This document shows positions 1 through 8,551 of a stretch of 64,000 bases of DNA, piece after piece. A program made the translations under genes and the position numbers. Numbering within the stretch: position 1 is the first letter of the stretch; each line of letters starts with the position of its first letter. Below the pieces are notes generated by a model. It had not been told where the DNA came from. It made no database searches and saw only the letters and a program-made list of their open reading frames with translations. The DNA is from Lachnospiraceae bacterium A4. Its GTDB lineage: Bacteria > Bacillota > Clostridia > Lachnospirales > Lachnospiraceae. The stretch lies in NCBI GenBank assembly GCA_000403215.2, contig KE159528.1, positions 111,293-175,292 of the forward strand, given 5' to 3'.

Positions 1-237
1 ACCCGCATCAATTTTTAAGCTCTTTATTTCTGTCAGCGAATAGTCTCTTACAAATCCCATACCATTTGTCGTTCGGTCTACGCGTTCATCATGAAGAACC
101 ACCAGCTCACCATCTCTCGTAAGCTGTATATCCAGCTCAATGCCTGTCAATCCCTGTAGCGATGCCGCCTTTTCAAATGCGAGCAGCGTATTTTCTGGAT
201 AACGCTGGCTGCATCCCCTGTGTGCCCAGAGTCTCAT
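1..237 (-). CDS. glycerophosphodiester phosphodiesterase, N-terminal part (cut by window edge)
   Basis: The first 79 codons of a minus-strand gene are present; the rest lies left of the window. The translation opens MRLWAHRGCSQRYPENT and continues with GIELDIQLTRDG and VVLHDERVDRTTNG. These are the HRG, ENT, E-x-D and HD elements of the metal-dependent TIM-barrel glycerophosphodiester phosphodiesterases, which hydrolyse deacylated phospholipid headgroups to glycerol-3-phosphate plus an alcohol. No signal peptide is visible, so a cytoplasmic form is likely. The ATG overlaps the stop of the upstream cytidylyltransferase/oxidoreductase gene in an ATGA, which indicates translational coupling. A link to glycerol-3-phosphate metabolism with the neighbouring TagD-like domain is inference. 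Confidence 0.88.
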   Translation of the reverse strand, partial: MRLWAHRGCSQRYPENTLLAFEKAASLQGLTGIELDIQLTRDGELVVLHDERVDRTTNGMGFVRDYSLTEIKSLKIDAG

Positions 238-1592
238 CTCACTGTCCCGCCTTTCCTGTACTTGCTTTCCTGTATTAAAAATTTCTCCATAATCTCTGCC
301 ATCGCGATCGACTCCCCCCGCGTCAATTTAAACACACTCTTGTCGTCCCCATTGATCATGTTCAGGAAATCGCGAATCTCATAGCGGAGTCCATCGCCAA
401 AAAAGCGTTCTGAATATTTATCCACCTGAGATGCATTTTCATAATGTACTTCAAAGTAGGTGGTTTTCCACCATGGCGCAGATGCTACAATATAGCCCTT
501 TGTACCTGCAATGAGCAGGCGTCCTTCAGATTTGACACCCAGCCCGCATGTAGCTGTCGCGATTCCTCTGGGATAACGAAACGAAACCTTTGTAAAAAGA
601 TCCAGTCCGTTGCTGTCATGAATCGCCTCAAACCGGACATCCTCGTATTTATTTCCAAAAAGCTTGATAATCGGAAGCATGCAGTAACTTCCAAGCTCCG
701 TAAGGCTGCCGCCGCACGCTGTATCTGTCAGTTCTCTCTTGTTCCTGTCCTCGAGCTTTGTAAAACAGGCGTCAATATATTGAACTGTTCCTATAATGCC
801 GCTGCACGCGATGCCAAGTAATTTTTCAAAGCCCGGGCAATATGCTGTCTTAATTCCCTCAAAAAGCACCAGATTTTGCTGTTTTGCATAGTCAAAAAGC
901 TCTTCCGAGTGGCTCTTTTGCAACACCATGGGTTTTTCGCACAGAACATGCTTCCCATGCTGTAGGGATAATTTCACATAATCATAATGTGTTTGATGCG
1001 GCGACGCCACATAAACAGAATCTATTCCTTTAAAAAATGTTTCAATATCATTAAAAAAATCAATCTCCCAAACTTTCGCAAACCGCTCCGCGCTCTCCCA
1101 GTTCGGATTATAAACCCGCTGCACATCAATGCCACTCACCTGCTTTGATTCCGGCACAAACCGATTTGCAATTCTTCCGGTTCCGATGATGCCTACTTTT
1201 TGAATATGCCTGTTCTGCTCGCGCAGCATGGTACTTGATATATTTTTCGTTCTTTCCAGATAGATTACTTGACAATAATCTGAGATGTAATCAAATGCCC
1301 CCATCCAGTCTGAACCGATTGCAAAGATATCAATGTGATATTTCTGCACATCACTGATTTTCTGCCCTACTGTTTCCTCTATAATCACTTCGTCAGCAAA
1401 TCCTGACTTTCTAACATTTTCAATTCGTGTCATAAGGGAGTCCACTACATTGAGTTTTCCCCGCTCCATATCATACTTCTCTGTCGTCACCCCGACGATG
1501 AGATAATCCCCTAATTCTTTCGCCCTCTTGAGTAAACGGTAATGCCCTTCATGAAAGAGGTCAAATGTCCCATATGTAATTACTTTTGTCAT
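234..1592 (-). CDS. fusion of TagD-like cytidylyltransferase and Gfo/Idh/MocA oxidoreductase
   Basis: The 452-residue protein has two domains. Residues 1-130 form a small nucleotidyltransferase domain with the HxGH motif (TYGTFDLFHEGH) and a downstream ISSTMLR, the signature of glycerol-3-phosphate/ethanolamine-phosphate type cytidylyltransferases. From about residue 132 a Rossmann fold begins (GIIGTGRIANRF), followed by the CEKP dinucleotide-binding element typical of Gfo/Idh/MocA NAD(P)-dependent sugar oxidoreductases. A single polypeptide would therefore activate a phospho-polyol with CTP and oxidise or reduce a sugar or polyol, probably for a cell-surface polymer. The start has an AAAGAGGT ribosome binding site. 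The gene is coupled by a 4-bp overlap to the glycerophosphodiesterase. Substrates cannot be read from sequence. Confidence 0.85.
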   Translation of the reverse strand: MTKVITYGTFDLFHEGHYRLLKRAKELGDYLIVGVTTEKYDMERGKLNVVDSLMTRIENVRKSGFADEVIIEETVGQKISDVQKYHIDIFAIGSDWMGAFDYISDYCQVIYLERTKNISSTMLREQNRHIQKVGIIGTGRIANRFVPESKQVSGIDVQRVYNPNWESAERFAKVWEIDFFNDIETFFKGIDSVYVASPHQTHYDYVKLSLQHGKHVLCEKPMVLQKSHSEELFDYAKQQNLVLFEGIKTAYCPGFEKLLGIACSGIIGTVQYIDACFTKLEDRNKRELTDTACGGSLTELGSYCMLPIIKLFGNKYEDVRFEAIHDSNGLDLFTKVSFRYPRGIATATCGLGVKSEGRLLIAGTKGYIVASAPWWKTTYFEVHYENASQVDKYSERFFGDGLRYEIRDFLNMINGDDKSVFKLTRGESIAMAEIMEKFLIQESKYRKGGTVR

Positions 1593-1689
1593 AATACCTC
1601 TTTCCTGCTAAAATCAATATTATTTCACTCCACCCATTCTTAAACTTGTCAAGAAGAATGCAGCCTTTTAAAATTATCATAAGGATTAT

Positions 1690-1905
1690 CGGAACGTTTT
1701 CGTCTGTGATGCTTCTGGTCTTTCACCACAAGCATGCACTTCGCTCCGCGTAAGCCGCGGTCCTGGCATACCCGAAAACAGGTCCATGACATCTGCATGT
1801 AAGGATGCCCGTTTAGCTAATGCCGACTTTTTGCCTTTGGAACTGTTAACAAATAGCTGTTGACAATTCATTGTGATAAGCTATTTGTTAACAGTTCCAT
1901 ATGTC
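1690..1905 (-). ncRNA. structured non-coding region downstream of the tnpB-like gene (candidate omega/reRNA)
   Basis: This stretch lies directly 3' of the TnpB-like gene on the same strand, where TnpB systems encode their guide RNA scaffold. Several stems can be read. One at 1706-1739 has paired GTG/CAC, ATGCTT/AAGCAT and TGGT/ACCA segments closed by a 5-nt loop. One at 1746-1760 pairs CCGCG with CGCGG. A 20-bp perfect inverted repeat lies at 1839-1898. A 61-codon ORF across it has no recognisable product and no good ribosome binding site. If it is an omegaRNA, the guide would begin just past 1706, reading toward lower coordinates. Transcription and boundaries are inferred, not shown. Confidence 0.45.
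1839..1898. repeat. 20-bp perfect inverted repeat with 20-nt loop
   Basis: GGAACTGTTAACAAATAGCT at 1839-1858 is exactly reverse-complementary to 1879-1898. The 20-nt loop can itself pair ACAAT with ATTGT. No T-run follows on either strand, so it is not an ordinary rho-independent terminator. Its place next to the tnpB-like gene suggests an element-end hairpin or RNA scaffold part. Confidence 0.9.
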
Positions 1906-1922
1906 AAATGTACGTTGCTGGG

Positions 1923-1960
1923 ATCCGATATTGGTAAAACCATCACATGATGGTTTATTC
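1923..1960. repeat. short palindrome near the 3' end of the tnpB-like gene
   Basis: AAACCATCA and TGATGGTTT are separated by two bases just downstream of the tnpB-like stop codon. This gives a 9-bp hairpin. Its role is unknown; it may belong to the same folded 3' RNA or mark an element end. Confidence 0.5.
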
Positions 1961-1975
1961 GCAGTTCCATACACT

Positions 1976-3322
1976 TCAACCATTATTATTTTTATTGTAT
2001 TTTATTTTGATATTCCGGGCTGAATTTAGCGGTATCGTTGTCTGGATACCACAGTTTTCACATAAAAAATCTGTTTTTTGCCGTTTTCCTTCTGCGCCGC
2101 AATACGAGCATATGCTGCCCGTTCCCTTGGCGTTGATTGTGTCTAACTCTATGGAATTGATGAGGCATTTGTATGCAAGCCTCTCCCGGATATATCCCCC
2201 AAAACTTCTTGCAAGCCTTCTGTTCACTGTTTTGGAGTAATGTGCCGTCTTATTTCTTGTGACAGGTTTTGTGATAACAATTTTTCTTGGTTTTTCCTCG
2301 CGAAACATTCTATTTATCTCTGAGTTGATATAGGTTGCTGTTCTCAGCCGTTCCCGTTCCTTCTGCCTGTCATATTTTGACTTGCCAAGATTATTGACTT
2401 CGATATTTTCAGCTTTTTGCAGATTTCCGCACGCAGCGTTCTTTTGATAGGTCGCATACATTTTGCTGCGCTCTCTATTTTTTCTGGCAAGTCGTTCTGT
2501 CTCAGGACTGACTAGTTCAGCCAACGCCTTTCCATAGACTGCTCCGCTGGATAAGGTAAACATATCCTGATATCCGATGTAGATATAAAGGGTGTTTTGG
2601 TAGTCGTCGTGCCGCTTAATCTTTGTCTCAGTTGGAACGGCAAGTGCAACATTATTTTCTCTGATCTGCACTTGAATCTGCCTGTCAAATGTGCGTTCAT
2701 CTTTGAGCGGTATCGCTATCCGTTTTCTAGGCACTCTGCACACAATGCGCATCGCGCCGTCTCTGTAAGAATAGCCATTTGGAGAGATGCGAAAGGAATC
2801 TACTGTATCTGAGCTAGGTTGTGTCAAATATTTTCTTGTCAGCCGTCGTAATAAATTGTTTAAGCGATTCACATCAACGTCTAAATCCTTTACCCGTTTT
2901 GGCAGCTCATATTCCTGATACGTTAAAACAGCCGCATACGCACTGTTTACTTTTAGTATCGTTCTTAGATATTGTCTGTCATCGGCACTCAGATTTTCAT
3001 TTGCTGTGATAAGCGCTCTAAGTTTATTTTTGACAATTCCCCAACTTCCCTTGATGTCTGTGACGGCGTCTGCGATGGCAAGTTCATAGTACACAGCCGG
3101 AAGCTTCAGTCGTTCCCGCAGTCCGCAGTAGCGCATCTCGTTCAGTATACTGTACACCGGCGTCAGTCTGTCCAGATTTTTGACCCCGGAATATCTTCTG
3201 TAGACATCATTCTTGACCTTGCAATAATCTGTGGCAATCCCTCTTAGAAACTCCATAGTCTCCTCTGGCAGAGGGTCACTGTACTGCCAGATTGTCTTGG
3301 TCACTGTACTGCCTGTAGACAT
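1976..3322 (-). CDS. TnpB-family protein lacking the RuvC catalytic residues
   Basis: The 448-residue protein matches the C-terminal layout of IS200/IS605-type TnpB (OrfB). The RuvC-I segment reads TLYIYIGYQDMFTLSSG where active TnpB has a GIDLG-type motif, so the catalytic Asp is Tyr (about residue 248). The RuvC-II segment reads KIVITKP instead of IVxEDL, so Glu is Thr (about 351). The final motif reads TTIPLNSARNI instead of HDRDxNAAxNI, so the Asp is gone. The zinc ribbon is intact (CSYC, CENC at about 405-424). ATG 3322 is preferred because GGAGG sits five bases upstream. No TnpA is adjacent. The fold is kept while nuclease chemistry is lost, as in TldR-type RNA-guided repressors; simple decay seems less likely because the frame is fully open. 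Confidence 0.8.
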   Translation of the reverse strand: MSTGSTVTKTIWQYSDPLPEETMEFLRGIATDYCKVKNDVYRRYSGVKNLDRLTPVYSILNEMRYCGLRERLKLPAVYYELAIADAVTDIKGSWGIVKNKLRALITANENLSADDRQYLRTILKVNSAYAAVLTYQEYELPKRVKDLDVDVNRLNNLLRRLTRKYLTQPSSDTVDSFRISPNGYSYRDGAMRIVCRVPRKRIAIPLKDERTFDRQIQVQIRENNVALAVPTETKIKRHDDYQNTLYIYIGYQDMFTLSSGAVYGKALAELVSPETERLARKNRERSKMYATYQKNAACGNLQKAENIEVNNLGKSKYDRQKERERLRTATYINSEINRMFREEKPRKIVITKPVTRNKTAHYSKTVNRRLARSFGGYIRERLAYKCLINSIELDTINAKGTGSICSYCGAEGKRQKTDFLCENCGIQTTIPLNSARNIKIKYNKNNNG

Positions 3323-3403
3323 GCTTTCCTCCAAACCCTGTACAACTGAAATGGGTTCAACTTAGTCTGATATATTAATATTACAGTAGTCTGATTTTTT
3401 CTT

Positions 3404-3425
3404 AGATTTCTGTAATCTACGACAA
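3404..3425 (+). repeat. left copy of 22-bp inverted repeat in the palindromic element
   Basis: This copy begins AGATTTCTG and is exactly reverse-complementary to 3756-3777. Outside it the two arms continue with partial pairing to the TA-flanked ends. Confidence 0.9.
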
Positions 3426-3755
3426 AAAAGGTAACACATTATCAAGTCAGAAAATTTTATTTCTACTGAAGTCTAACATGACCTCTCACTAATCAAAAAT
3501 CGTTTTTTAATTGTCTTACTAATAGCTCTGTTTTAATTTTTTAGTAATATATTGTAATATACATTTTGGTTATTGACCCAGAATCTGACCGGTAAGATTG
3601 TGAGTTACTTTCCAAAATACTTATATGAGTACACTACAACTAAATTTAAACAGAGCTAGTATTAATACATTTATAAATCGATTTTTGAATTGGAATAAAA
3701 CGGATTCTAGTTAAGCCGTAATATAATGTCCTGACTGTGTAACGTGATAATTTTA

Positions 3756-3777
3756 TTGTCGTAGATTACAGAAATCT
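3756..3777 (-). repeat. right copy of 22-bp inverted repeat in the palindromic element
   Basis: Exact reverse complement of 3404-3425, with no length offset between the two halves of the palindrome. Confidence 0.9.
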
Positions 3778-3912
3778 GCGATAAAATTCGACTATAAATG
3801 GTCAAATATCTGATACCAAGATGCAAATAAAAACTTCCAATACAAGATAATTACATATCTTATACTGAAAGTTCACAATATCTAAAATCATTTCCTATTC
3901 AATTTCCAGCCT

Positions 3913-5256
3913 TCAGACGACTGCCTCCACGATGGTCTTATCCCCAATCGTTATTGTTTTTATGCCAATTGCTTTCGCCTTGTTAAAATTAAAGCTAAGC
4001 ATATACCCTTTGTTTTGACGGAAGTATTCAAGATACGCTGCAAGCTGCTGTTCACCCCGTCTGTTGTACTCATCTCCGTACCAAATTTTCAATTCTACGA
4101 TAAATTATTTTCTATCCTGCTTCGCTTTTTTACTCATGATACTCGCAAGCTCTTCTTCGGACAAAAAAAGATTATACAGCCGCATCTCAAAGATTCGGTT
4201 CGCCACTTGAAGGCTGCCGTGATCGTTGACAGTGTATCCAAACATGCATGCAAGATCTATAATTTTGTGATCTGGATTGTATGCGATCTGCTCTCCAAGA
4301 AACAACATGGCATATAACATATCTTTCAAAGCTGGGTACTCGCTGATATGACGCATCATACTGCCAAATAGCGGGATATTTTGATTTAATAACGCTTTGA
4401 CCGCCTCCAAAATACCTGCGCCCGTCCATGCGTCCACAACCTCCTCATCAAGATATTTACAGATTGCTGATACTAAATATGGATAACCTGATGTATATGC
4501 ATAAATATCCTGCGCCACAGATGTCAAATCCATCCCTGTGTGATGTTCTGCCTCATACTCCGTCAACATCGTTCTAATCTGTTCTGCTGAGAAGCTCATC
4601 TCAATTTTAAAATCAGCAGCAATATTCCAAGGACTGTTGTATTGCTGCACTTCATCTGGATGTATCTTTAATTTTAAATTTTTGATATCATAAACACCGG
4701 CAAGAATTACTGAATGGAAAATCGGACTCTTTTTTCGGTTGAGATAGCACTCTCTTAACTTGGACAAAAAATCAACAAAAACCCGATTATTTGTTGCACT
4801 GTCCACCTCATCTATCATTAAAACAATCGGCTTTTTTGCAGTTTCACAAAGCCGGCTTAGACAGCGGAACATCTTTCCTATAGAAATTCTATCCTGTTCT
4901 TTTAAAGACAATAAACTCTCAAAAGCCTGCGTGTCAAGCTCTCCCATAAATGCTTTTTCTTTGACAAATATGTCATTCATATACTCAATAAAGGAGACCA
5001 CAAACGATGGTTCATCTGCAAAATCTATATCACTTATAGCCTGAAAATCCATAGAAATCACAATATAACAATCCTTTAAATACTCCGCCAGTGCTCTGAG
5101 TGTTGTTGTCTTGCCATACTGTCTGCCCCTGTTGATGACAAAGTATTTCCCTCTGTCTACATAAAGAGTCTTGATTTTTTCAAGTCTCTCCTCCAGTCGA
5201 ACCATAAAGTGTTCTTCTGGCTCACATTGCCCCTCTGTGTTGAAATACCTTCGCAT
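3913..5256 (-). pseudogene. AAA-ATPase-like/PD-(D/E)XK nuclease gene with in-frame stop and internal deletion
   Basis: Residues 1-383 form an intact AAA-ATPase-like domain. It has a P-loop variant GRQYGKTTTL, Walker B VLMIDEVDSATN and a C-terminal winged region. The frame stops at TAA 4105-4107 after KKAKQDRK. Reading on in the same frame to TGA 3913-3915 gives FIVELKIWYG, then RRGEQQLAAYLEYF and GYMLSFNF. That is the end of the PD-(D/E)XK domain normally fused to these ATPases (AAA-ATPase_like plus PDDEXK_9). Roughly 90 residues, including the first catalytic acid, are missing between the two parts. The ATPase may still be made, but the nuclease is lost. ATG 5256 is chosen because GGAGG lies just before it. 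Confidence 0.8.
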
Positions 5257-5280
5257 CCTGCCTCCTTCCATATTATTTCA

Positions 5281-7077
5281 TCATTTACTTTCTTTACTCT
5301 TCTTCGTTTTCTTCACCTTGCCAAGATCATACTTCATCTCATACGCCTCATAAATCTCACGGTACATCACATTGTTCATCTCGCGAATGCTCTTCTGATA
5401 CTCATGGGTATCAAAATCCTCCGCCTCAGATTCGAGCAGCGCCACCGCGACATTCGAACAGTGCGCGCCAATCCGCTCAAAATCCGTCAGGATATTGTTG
5501 AACGCAAAGCCCTGTTTCAGCTCACACTTCCCATTGCGAAGTCTTGTGATATGTCTGGATTTCAGCTCATTGCAGAGCACATTGATCAGCTCGCGCAGCG
5601 GTTCCACATGGATTGCCAGATCGACATCATCCTCCGAGAAGGCGTTGACGGTAATCTCAAGAATCTCTCTCACCGTGCCCCCCAGTACAGACAGCTCATA
5701 CGTCGCCTCGTCCGAGAACGAGATTTTCTTTTCATAGAGCTCATTTGCCGACTTTGACAGGTTTACCGCATGATCGCCAAGACGCTCAAAATCACTGATC
5801 GTGTGCAGAAAAATAGATACCTGTCTCGACTGGCTCTCCGTCATATCGCGCCCCGTCAGCTGCATCAGATACGTGCCTAGCTTATCCTCATACTTGTCAA
5901 TCAGATTCTCTTTCTCCTGAACCTTGTTGTAGCGCTCCTCCGTATAATTGTCAAAAAGTCCCATCGCACGCCCAATATTCTTTCTCGCCTTCCTCGCCAT
6001 GCCGTTGATGGCAGTGTGGCTCTGACCGATGGCAAGCGCCGGATATTTTAAAAAGCGTTCTTCTAGCAAGTCGAAATCCGCTTGTTCCTCCCTGTCCTCC
6101 TCAGTGTCCTTCACAAGTGTGAACACCAGCTTTTCAATCCACTTGATAAATGGGAATAAGATCACTACCGTTGCCAGCCGGAACACCGTATTGAGAATCG
6201 CGATCGAGATCGGACTCATGGTCATCTCCATAAAGTCAAAGTGGACAATGGCGTGAACCGAATAAAACATCACTGCCCAGAATATCATGCCGAACAAATC
6301 ATTCATCAGATAGATCAGCGCCGTTCTCTTACCGTTCTTGTTCGTTCCGATAGAGGATAACAGAACCGGACAGGCAGCGCCCACACCGATGCCGAGCGTG
6401 ATCGGAAATGCCGACGCAAACGTGATTGCACCTGTCACCGACAGCGCCTGCAAGATACCAATAGATGCCGACGCACTTTGCAGCACTGCCGTGAACGCAA
6501 TGCCGACCAAGATACCCATAAACGGATTGGAAAACATGGTCAGTGTGTTGACAAAGTGCGGATTTTCCTTCAATGGCGAGACCGCCCCGCTCATACTCTG
6601 CATACCAAACATCAATATGGAAAATCCAAGCATGATATCGCCGACATTTTTATATGTACTCTTCTTGGACACCATCTTAAACAAAATACCGATGATTGAG
6701 ACCACCGCTGAGATTGTCGTGGTAGACAAAAGCTGTGCGATGCCGTTTGATCCCTCAATATATGAAAGACACAAAATCCAGCCCGTGATACTCGTACCGA
6801 TATTTGCCCCCATAATGATACCGATCGCCTGCGCGACCTTCATCATGCCGGAGTTCACAAAGCCGACGACCATGACTGTCGTGGCGGAGGAGGACTGTAT
6901 GATTGCCGTCACTGCCGTTCCCAGCAAAACCCCCTTGATCGGTGTATTGGTGAGCTTGTACAAGATCAGCTCCAGTTTTTCCCCTGCTGCTTTTTTCAGA
7001 CCGTCCCCCATGAGAGACATGCCAAACAGGAAGAGCGCCACGCCGCTAAGTAACGATAAAATTGATGTTATCCCCAT
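5281..7077 (-). CDS. Na/Pi cotransporter family protein with PhoU-like C-terminal domain
   Basis: This is an integral membrane protein of about 598 residues. The first ~330 residues contain two related hydrophobic repeats carrying QSSSATT (near residue 64) and QSASASIG (near residue 200), the QSS-type motifs of the NptA/type II sodium-phosphate cotransporter family. A charged linker follows, and then a helical PhoU-like region of about 200 residues (HTISDFERLGDHAVNLSK; LTDFERIGAHCSNVA). It probably imports phosphate or another anion with Na+. I prefer the ATG at 7077, which opens directly into the first membrane segment with AAGGA 11 bases upstream; a TTG at 7122 would add 15 residues. It is followed closely by the decayed ATPase gene. 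Confidence 0.88.
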   Translation of the reverse strand: MGITSILSLLSGVALFLFGMSLMGDGLKKAAGEKLELILYKLTNTPIKGVLLGTAVTAIIQSSSATTVMVVGFVNSGMMKVAQAIGIIMGANIGTSITGWILCLSYIEGSNGIAQLLSTTTISAVVSIIGILFKMVSKKSTYKNVGDIMLGFSILMFGMQSMSGAVSPLKENPHFVNTLTMFSNPFMGILVGIAFTAVLQSASASIGILQALSVTGAITFASAFPITLGIGVGAACPVLLSSIGTNKNGKRTALIYLMNDLFGMIFWAVMFYSVHAIVHFDFMEMTMSPISIAILNTVFRLATVVILFPFIKWIEKLVFTLVKDTEEDREEQADFDLLEERFLKYPALAIGQSHTAINGMARKARKNIGRAMGLFDNYTEERYNKVQEKENLIDKYEDKLGTYLMQLTGRDMTESQSRQVSIFLHTISDFERLGDHAVNLSKSANELYEKKISFSDEATYELSVLGGTVREILEITVNAFSEDDVDLAIHVEPLRELINVLCNELKSRHITRLRNGKCELKQGFAFNNILTDFERIGAHCSNVAVALLESEAEDFDTHEYQKSIREMNNVMYREIYEAYEMKYDLGKVKKTKKSKESK

Positions 7078-7243
7078 GTCAATATTCATCCTTCGTAATC
7101 GTTCTATATAAAATTCTAACAATGCTTTCTATCATCGTTTTATATTCTGAACAGTTACATTCCTTCTCTTATAAGATTTATGATGTTTCCTCGTCTTAAT
7201 CATAGCAGATTCTGTAAAAAGTGTAAAGCTCGATTCGTTTCTG

Positions 7244-8551
7244 TTAAAACTGCTGCCCATCCAGATAATTGACAAACTGCTGTGCGGTGCGCCCTGAAAT
7301 CCCTCCATGACTCAGCTCCCACTTGTTTGCCTCAGCTTTTAACTCCTCGTCAGACATCACAATCCCCTGCCTGTGCGCAAGCTCAAGCACAATATGAAAA
7401 TACTCCTTCTGAGAAGGTTTCGCATAATTGATCGTGACGCCAAAACGATTCACCAATGACAGCTTCTCCTCCATTGTGTCGGAGCGGTGCATTCCATTGT
7501 CAACTTCGATGTCGCTCCTGTCATTCCATGTCTCCTTGATCAGATGCCTGCGGTTGGAGGTCGCATAGATTAAAATGTTGTCAGGCTTTGTCTCCACACC
7601 GCCCTCAATGACCGCCTTTAAGAACTTGTACTCCACCTCAAACTCCTCAAAAGACAAGTCGTCCATATAGATCACAAACTTATAATTCCTGTTTTTAATC
7701 TGCGCAATGACATTCGACAAATCCTTGAACTGATGTTTGTAAATCTCAATCATGCGCAGCCCCTGCGGGTAAAAGGCATTCACAATCGCTTTGATACTGG
7801 TGGATTTGCCCGTCCCACTATCACCGAACAGCAGTACATTATTGGCTTTTCTGCCCTCCACAAACGCCCTTGTGTTATCGACAAGCTTCTTTTTCTGCAG
7901 CTCATAGCCCACAAGGTCGTCGAGCATCACCTTGTCCATATTGTTGATCGGCAGAAATTCGATCGTGCCCTGTGCCTGCTCACGAATGCGGAATGCCTTG
8001 TTCAGCCCAAACATTCCGACGCCAAAATCCCTGTAAAATGCCGTCACGCAGTCAAAAAATGCATGTTCATCTGCCGCCTGTTCGAGCTGTGCACTCAGGG
8101 CAATGATCTTTTCACTGACATTTTTATTGTACATCAGCTCTTTTTTGCCAATCGCCCTGTAATCGGATAACTGCGAGAAGCAGTCAATTCCTAACGCCTC
8201 CTCAATCGCAGAGAAATCAAAATCAAACAGATTTTTGAACACCCTGAAATCATTCTTTGCAAAATGATTGACACTGCCGTCATTTGCGCCCACTTTTTCG
8301 CACGTAAGGCTAAATGGATTCTCATTTGTCACCATGAAAAAAGTAAGATAATTGTGCCAGAGATTATGGTTGAAGCCATAATCTGTAGCAACGACCAGCA
8401 GCCGCTTTAGCTGGGTGTAAATGTCCTTGATAAGCTCTGGTTTGGTGCTGGATTTCTCGTCAAAGCGGCGGAAAATCTCCCCGAACTGGTACAAAATACA
8501 CTCCCTGTCCAGTTCTCCGTACATGATTAATTTTGCAATCTCGCGGTACAT
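7244..8551 (-). CDS. DUF815-type AAA+ ATPase
   Basis: The protein has about 435 residues. The C-terminal half is a P-loop ATPase with Walker A LLFGDSGTGKS, Walker B KFVIYMDDLSFEE and a sensor-like YATSNRRHLI. This is the pattern of the DUF815 family (PF05673). The N-terminal ~190 residues are helical and unassigned. The cellular role of the family is unknown. The ATG at 8551 follows GGAGGAG by eight bases and is preferred to the GTG-type start six codons upstream. It lies downstream of the unknown protein at 8665-9360 on the same strand, with 113 bp between them. Confidence 0.85.
   Translation of the reverse strand: MYREIAKLIMYGELDRECILYQFGEIFRRFDEKSSTKPELIKDIYTQLKRLLVVATDYGFNHNLWHNYLTFFMVTNENPFSLTCEKVGANDGSVNHFAKNDFRVFKNLFDFDFSAIEEALGIDCFSQLSDYRAIGKKELMYNKNVSEKIIALSAQLEQAADEHAFFDCVTAFYRDFGVGMFGLNKAFRIREQAQGTIEFLPINNMDKVMLDDLVGYELQKKKLVDNTRAFVEGRKANNVLLFGDSGTGKSTSIKAIVNAFYPQGLRMIEIYKHQFKDLSNVIAQIKNRNYKFVIYMDDLSFEEFEVEYKFLKAVIEGGVETKPDNILIYATSNRRHLIKETWNDRSDIEVDNGMHRSDTMEEKLSLVNRFGVTINYAKPSQKEYFHIVLELAHRQGIVMSDEELKAEANKWELSHGGISGRTAQQFVNYLDGQQF

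Larger units (their letters stand above)
3389..3792. mobile_element. 404-bp full-length palindromic MITE-like element with flanking TA
   Basis: The whole segment is one imperfect palindrome centred at 3590/3591. Three separate arm pairs share exactly that centre: a perfect 22-bp pair (3404-3425 with 3756-3777), TCAAAAATCG (3493-3502) with its complement (3679-3688), and AGCTCTGTTT (3524-3533) with its complement (3648-3657). The ends read GTC...GAC, and a TA dinucleotide flanks each side (3387-3388 and 3793-3794), as expected for an IS630/mariner-type TA target duplication. It is AT-rich and has no credible ORF. It could form a very long hairpin and would be mobilised only in trans. Confidence 0.7.

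Noticed and set aside
1685-1706. Resemblance of the putative guide (AACGTTCCGATAA) to the malE operator (AACGTTACCGATAA)
   Set aside because: The match needs a one-base gap, is short, and the operator is already explained by LacI-type half-sites. I treat it as chance unless the guide boundary is shown by experiment.
1686-1871. 61-codon ORF on the minus strand after the tnpB-like gene
   Set aside because: It covers the strong hairpins, has no family resemblance and no convincing ribosome binding site; a structured RNA explains the region better.
6338-7111. 257-codon plus-strand frame opposite the Na/Pi transporter
   Set aside because: It is antisense to a complete transporter frame with family motifs, and shows no domain or start signal.
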